Source of the DNA: an uncultured Solirubrobacteraceae bacterium
Lineage (GTDB): Bacteria; Actinomycetota; Thermoleophilia; Solirubrobacterales; Solirubrobacteraceae
DNA length: 8,666 bases
Direction: 5' to 3'
Assembly: GCA_955652345.1 (NCBI GenBank)
Contig: CATPBV010000113.1
Span: forward strand, 1-8,666
The translations under genes and the position numbers were made by a program. The notes beneath the pieces are model-generated. The model worked only from the letters and a program-made list of their open reading frames with translations, searched no databases and was not told the DNA's origin. Shown here piece by piece: positions 6,363-8,666 of the stretch (positions are counted from its first letter, which is position 1; each line of letters begins with the position of its first letter).

Positions 6363-7663
6363 CTTGCCTGCGCTCTCTCAATGTCACGGGAGCCACCGGC
6401 CGCTGCGGGGAGCGGATCCATGCGTGCGCCAGGCGAGCGGTCCATCGCGGCCTGGCCGGTGGCGGCCGCGGCTTGGGCGACCTGCGGGTCTCCGCGCCAG
6501 ATGACAACGAGCATCGCGGTGAGCAGCAGGAGCGCCGACATCACAGCGAACGGCACGGCGTCACTCGTCGCCTGCGCCAGGGCCGCCCCGGCCGGCGCAC
6601 CGATCGTCTGCCCGAAGGCGAATCCGAGGTTGAAGAGCAACGTCGCTACAACGAGGTTGACCCCTGTTCGCTCGACCGCCACGGTGAGCAATGCTGAGCC
6701 CGGAATGATGAAGATGGTGAGCGGGCCCGCCAGCGCGAGCACGGTGAGAGCCGCAAGCGCACCGACGCTGTGGGGTGCCGGAAGAACCGCCAGTATCGCT
6801 GCGGCCAGCGCCAGACCGATGGCGATCGGCCCGATCGCTCCCCGGCGGTCAGACCAACGCCCAGTGCGCATTGACACCACGGCGCTCAGTGCCGCCGACA
6901 CGAAGAAGGTTGCGCCGATCATGACCGTGGAGGCACCCAGTCGCGAAAGCCGGAGCGGGATCAAGGTGTACGCCACGGCGGTGGCAATGGCCTCCATCAG
7001 CACGATCCAGGTGCCGAGCAGCACGGCGCGGTTGCGCACGAGGCCGCGGACCTTCGCGCGAGGGGCGGAGGCGGTGGGACTCGGCTCCGGGTAGCTCCGC
7101 ACGAACGCCGAAAGCGCGAGCGCGATCGCGCCGAGAGCGCCGAAGGTGGTTTCGCTGCCGAGGGTCACGGCGAGCGTGCCGATGGCAGGCCCCATCAGCG
7201 TCCCAACGATCGCGGCGCTGAAAGCCGATCCGAGTACGGTCCCCCGCCGGCTGGGAGGGCTTGCGGCCATCAGCCAGGTAAGCGCTCCTCCCCAGATGAA
7301 GCCGCAGCCCACCCCTTGAAGCGCACGGAGGACATCGAGCACAACGATGTTGCTGGCGAAGCCGAAGGCCCCGACCGTGAAGGCGAAGGTGATGAGGCCG
7401 GCTTGCGTGGTGCGCCGCACGCCCGCTCTGACGGACATCCAGCCGCTGAGCAGCGATCCAGGAATCAGACCAGCTGAGTACGCGCCGGCCAGCACCCCAA
7501 TCGCGGGCTTGGATGCACCCAGCGTCCGCGCGTACTCGGGGAGGATCGGCGTGAGCACCGAATAGAGCACGGCCTCGAACCCAAGGAACGTACCGATCAA
7601 CGCCAAGAGCCGTCGGGGTGTCCCTGTCGCGGGTGGTTGCGGTACGCCGTCGCGCACGCTCAT
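6359..7663 (-). CDS. MFS transporter, DHA1-type exporter-like
   Basis: The 434-residue protein has about 12 hydrophobic segments between residues 18 and 390, the standard MFS layout. Motif A is present in variant form in the loop after segment 2 (SGWMSVRAGVRR, 73-84) and is echoed in the second half by TGRWSDRRGAI (267-277). Motif B is RALQGVGCGF with R113 (113-122). Motif C in segment 5 is GTLMGPAIG (154-162), a signature of proton-antiporter MFS exporters. This favours export of a small molecule or drug over uptake. A central cytoplasmic loop (190-210) separates the two six-helix halves. The C-terminal tail (390-434) is polar and Ala/Pro-rich with no recognised domain. It lies directly behind tetR with an ATGA overlap, and TetR-MFS pairs commonly form drug- or metabolite-responsive efflux units. 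The ATG at 7663 is preferred because of that overlap, the polar 18-residue lead-in and the immediate first helix (LLALIGTFLGFEAVLY). Confidence 0.9.
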   Translation of the reverse strand: MSVRDGVPQPPATGTPRRLLALIGTFLGFEAVLYSVLTPILPEYARTLGASKPAIGVLAGAYSAGLIPGSLLSGWMSVRAGVRRTTQAGLITFAFTVGAFGFASNIVVLDVLRALQGVGCGFIWGGALTWLMAASPPSRRGTVLGSAFSAAIVGTLMGPAIGTLAVTLGSETTFGALGAIALALSAFVRSYPEPSPTASAPRAKVRGLVRNRAVLLGTWIVLMEAIATAVAYTLIPLRLSRLGASTVMIGATFFVSAALSAVVSMRTGRWSDRRGAIGPIAIGLALAAAILAVLPAPHSVGALAALTVLALAGPLTIFIIPGSALLTVAVERTGVNLVVATLLFNLGFAFGQTIGAPAGAALAQATSDAVPFAVMSALLLLTAMLVVIWRGDPQVAQAAAATGQAAMDRSPGARMDPLPAAAGGSRDIERAQAR

Positions 7664-8265
7664 CGGTATGGCTCTCGATCGAGCAGCACCGTCGCGAGCT
7701 TGCGCAGCGGCGGCCGCAGGTCCGAGGAGCCGCCGCGCGCCAGCTGGTCCATCACCAGTCCATCGGCTGTGGCGACCAGCAGTTGGGCATCCTGGTGAGG
7801 GTCAGCGGCTCCCGCCCGCTCGAGGACATTGGCGAGCGCATCGTGGTAGGCGTCGGTCCATCTCGTCGCGAGCTGGCGTAGTCCGGGCCGCCGGGCCGCC
7901 TCGAGCCACAGCGAGTACGCCGCGATCAGGGAGGCACGGCTACTGCGTAGGGCTTCGCCGACCGGGCTGAGGATCAGCGCGACGATCGCCTCGACGGGGT
8001 CGGCGGTGGCGTCGAGCCCGGCGGCGGCGCCGCGGAGCCGCGAGATGTCGTCGTCGGCCGCGAGCTCGAGCGCGGCCGCCAGCAGCTCGTCCTTGGAGGA
8101 GAACCAGTACGTGGTAGAGGCCAGTGGCAGCCCCGCGACCTCGGCGACGCGCCGGTGGGTGACCGCCTCCGGCCCGATCTCTCCGACGATCCGCAGAGCG
8201 GCCCGTACCAGCGCGTCACGGCGCGCGGTCCCTCGTGGCCGCTTGCGAGGGGTGGCGACCGTCAT
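7660..8265 (-). CDS. TetR-family transcriptional regulator, first gene of the operon
   Basis: With the ATG at 8265 the protein has 201 residues, normal for TetR. A basic arm (TPRKRPRGTARR, 5-16) precedes the three-helix DNA-binding domain: ALVRAALRIVGEIG, then VTHRRVAEVAGLPLASTTYWF (35-55) and SSKDELL. This matches the TetR helix-turn-helix with its conserved YWF-(S)-K-x-ELL ending. The rest (62-201) is alpha-helical and Ala/Leu-rich, as expected for the ligand-binding and dimerisation part. The frame is open to 8412, but the added residues are encoded by the repeat-rich intergenic region and look like non-protein sequence, and the start at 8265 is supported by a leaderless -10 box. A 14-bp palindrome covers that promoter, so autorepression and control of the downstream operon are likely. 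The ligand is probably the substrate or product of the operon (inference). Confidence 0.9.
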   Translation of the reverse strand: MTVATPRKRPRGTARRDALVRAALRIVGEIGPEAVTHRRVAEVAGLPLASTTYWFSSKDELLAAALELAADDDISRLRGAAAGLDATADPVEAIVALILSPVGEALRSSRASLIAAYSLWLEAARRPGLRQLATRWTDAYHDALANVLERAGAADPHQDAQLLVATADGLVMDQLARGGSSDLRPPLRKLATVLLDREPYR

Positions 8266-8266
8266 C

Positions 8267-8280
8267 GGTACAAACGTACC
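8267..8280. promoter_or_regulatory. Predicted TetR operator (14-bp palindrome)
   Basis: GGTAC-AAAC-GTACC is a perfect inverted repeat with 5-bp arms and a 4-bp spacer. It lies two bases upstream of the tetR start codon and covers the predicted -10 box (8273-8278), so bound protein would block transcription. The position suits autorepression by the adjacent TetR. The arms are shorter than many TetR operators, and no second copy was noticed in the window. Confidence 0.6.
8273..8278 (-). promoter_or_regulatory. Predicted -10 box of the operon (leaderless promoter)
   Basis: On the minus strand TACGTT is followed by seven bases and then the tetR ATG (TACGTT-TGTACCG-ATG). This TAnnnT placement predicts transcription starting at or one base before the ATG. 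No Shine-Dalgarno sequence is present, and no convincing -35 hexamer is seen upstream. Confidence 0.5.
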
Positions 8281-8283
8281 ACT

Positions 8284-8350
8284 CAGGGCATCGAGTGCGA
8301 TCGCCACCCTCCTCAACTGCAAGGAGGGTGGCGATCGCACCTCGAGGCCC
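8284..8350. repeat. Long inverted repeat between tetR and the NUDIX gene
   Basis: The core arms pair perfectly over 19 bp: GTGCGATCGCCACCCTCCT (8295-8313) with its reverse complement at 8322-8340, around the 8-nt loop CAACTGCA. Skipping one C at 8341, the pairing continues for four more bases (8291-8294 with 8342-8345). After one mismatch it continues for another four (8286-8289 with 8347-8350). No T-run follows on either strand, so it is not a standard intrinsic terminator. It sits between two divergent predicted leaderless start points, outside both mRNAs. The likeliest reading is an extragenic palindromic (REP-like) element or a DNA cruciform site; a small structured RNA is possible. Confidence 0.85.
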
Positions 8351-8411
8351 CTCGACAGCAGCACGGCGGCGTCGCAACCCCGAGGCCCTTCGACAGCCGG
8401 ACGGCCTCGCA
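8335..8411. repeat. Imperfect direct repeat, two copies plus a third start
   Basis: A unit starting TCGCA-CCTCGAGGCCCCTCGACAG at 8335 recurs as TCGCA-ACCCCGAGGCCCTTCGACAG at 8372. A third TCGCA begins at 8407. Over 8343-8367 against 8381-8405 the copies match at 22 of 25 positions, and the spacing is about 36-38 bp. Each copy contains a small palindrome of the form CGAGG-CC-CCTCG. The left flank of the large hairpin reads, on the minus strand, as an inverted diverged copy (TCGCACTCGATGCCC, 8300-8286), so the two repeats form one compound element. Confidence 0.75.
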
Positions 8412-8434
8412 TCCTCTAGTCGCACGCACAGAAC

Positions 8435-8440
8435 TACGAT
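8435..8440 (+). promoter_or_regulatory. Predicted -10 box of the NUDIX gene (leaderless promoter)
   Basis: TACGAT matches TAnnnT, with its last T seven bases before the G at 8447 and eight before the ATG at 8448. Transcription would therefore start at or just before the start codon. No Shine-Dalgarno or clear -35 is visible. This box decides between the two in-frame ATGs, because the other (8439) overlaps the box itself. Confidence 0.5.
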
Positions 8441-8447
8441 GGGCTTG

Positions 8448-8666
8448 ATGGCGGCGAGAAGCGCGGGGATCCTTCTCTATCGAGACCGCGACGGCGGGCC
8501 GGACGTGCTGCTCGTCCATCCGGGCGGTCCGATGTGGGCGCGGCGAGACGCGGGCGTCTGGTCGATTCCGAAGGGCGAGTACAGGCCCGGCGAGGATCCG
8601 CTGATTGCAGCGCGCCGGGAGTTCGCTGAGGAGCTTGGCTCGCCTCCGCCTGACGGACCGGCAGCC
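8448..8666 (+). CDS. NUDIX hydrolase, N-terminal part (runs off right edge)
   Basis: 73 codons are visible and the frame is still open at the window edge. The N-terminus SAGILLYRDRDGGPDVLLVHPGG (5-27) is the usual first sheet of a NUDIX fold. The NUDIX box (GX5EX7REUXEEXGU) is present as G43, E49, R57-E58, E61-E62 and G64; only the last hydrophobic position is a serine (S65). The Glu residues bind the catalytic metal for hydrolysis of nucleoside diphosphates linked to another group. The segment WARRDAGVWSIPKGEY (30-45) resembles the actinobacterial COG4119-type predicted NTP pyrophosphohydrolases, so housekeeping nucleotide sanitation is likelier than a role in the operon. An in-frame ATG at 8439 would add three residues, but the predicted -10 box favours 8448. 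The gene diverges from tetR across the repeat element. Confidence 0.92.
   Translation, partial: MAARSAGILLYRDRDGGPDVLLVHPGGPMWARRDAGVWSIPKGEYRPGEDPLIAARREFAEELGSPPPDGPAA

Larger units (their letters stand above)
1038..8265 (-). other. Six-gene operon with 4-bp overlaps at every junction
   Basis: Six minus-strand genes (tetR, MFS, OYE-type oxidoreductase, aminotransferase, 2-hydroxyacid dehydrogenase, secreted GH-like) run from 8265 to 1038. Each stop codon overlaps the next start: ATGA at 7660-7663, GTGA at 6359-6362, ATGA at 4365-4368, GTGA at 3205-3208 and ATGA at 2258-2261. This arrangement implies a single transcript and coupled translation through termination-reinitiation. The only promoter-like signal found is before tetR. 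Confidence 0.85.

Noticed and set aside
4611..7094. Plus-strand open frame of 827 codons opposite the oxidoreductase and MFS genes
   Set aside because: It spans the antisense of two well-recognised genes, is Arg/Gly/Ala-rich with no motif or domain order, and is the expected GC-driven shadow frame.
8291..8345. Reading the long hairpin as an intrinsic terminator
   Set aside because: It lies upstream of both flanking divergent genes and has no adjacent T-tract on either strand.
8335..8411. CRISPR array suggested by repeat spacing of about 37 bp
   Set aside because: The similarity covers almost the whole unit with no distinct spacers, only two copies plus a fragment are present, and no cas genes are nearby.
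8266..8412. Longer N-terminus of the TetR protein starting at 8412
   Set aside because: The added 49 residues are encoded by the inverted-repeat region and would precede the normal basic arm; the predicted leaderless promoter and palindrome support the start at 8265.

Overview
The window is very GC-rich, densely coded and almost free of intergenic space. I infer a high-GC actinobacterium, with class Thermoleophilia (Solirubrobacter/Conexibacter-like) as a plausible home. The supports are the overlapping gene packing, frequent GTG starts, actinobacterial-style leaderless promoters (TAnnnT placed 6-7 nt before the start codon), a GHL15-type secreted glycoside hydrolase-like protein and an actinobacterial-type NUDIX protein. 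The taxonomic call comes from pattern recognition only.

Left part (1-1014): the N-terminal 98 codons of a probable membrane protein run off the left edge on the minus strand. Divergent to it is a complete 187-residue MntP-family (manganese efflux) membrane protein on the plus strand. Between them lie 156 bp holding a 15-bp direct repeat and a leaderless-type promoter.

Centre (1038-8265): six minus-strand genes form one block, read right to left. They are a TetR regulator, an MFS exporter-like transporter, a 665-residue FMN/FAD/4Fe-4S old-yellow-enzyme-type oxidoreductase, a HisC-like PLP aminotransferase, a D-2-hydroxyacid dehydrogenase, and a secreted glycoside hydrolase-like protein. All five junctions are 4-bp ATGA or GTGA overlaps, so the block almost certainly behaves as one translationally coupled operon. 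A 14-bp palindrome sits on the predicted -10 box and start point of the tetR gene, which suggests that TetR controls the whole operon including itself. The enzyme set (ene-reductase or demethylase, aminotransferase, 2-hydroxyacid dehydrogenase, exporter) suggests conversion of an amino-acid-like or 2-oxoacid-like small molecule. The substrate cannot be read from the sequence, and the secreted last gene is an unexpected partner.

Right part (8266-8666): 182 bp separate tetR from the divergent start of a NUDIX hydrolase gene that runs off the right edge. This gap holds a long near-perfect inverted repeat (19-bp arms, extending imperfectly to nearly 30 bp) and an adjoining two-and-a-bit-copy direct repeat sharing the same motif. 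It resembles an extragenic palindromic repeat element. I saw no RNA genes, CRISPR arrays, insertion sequences or convincing intrinsic terminators.
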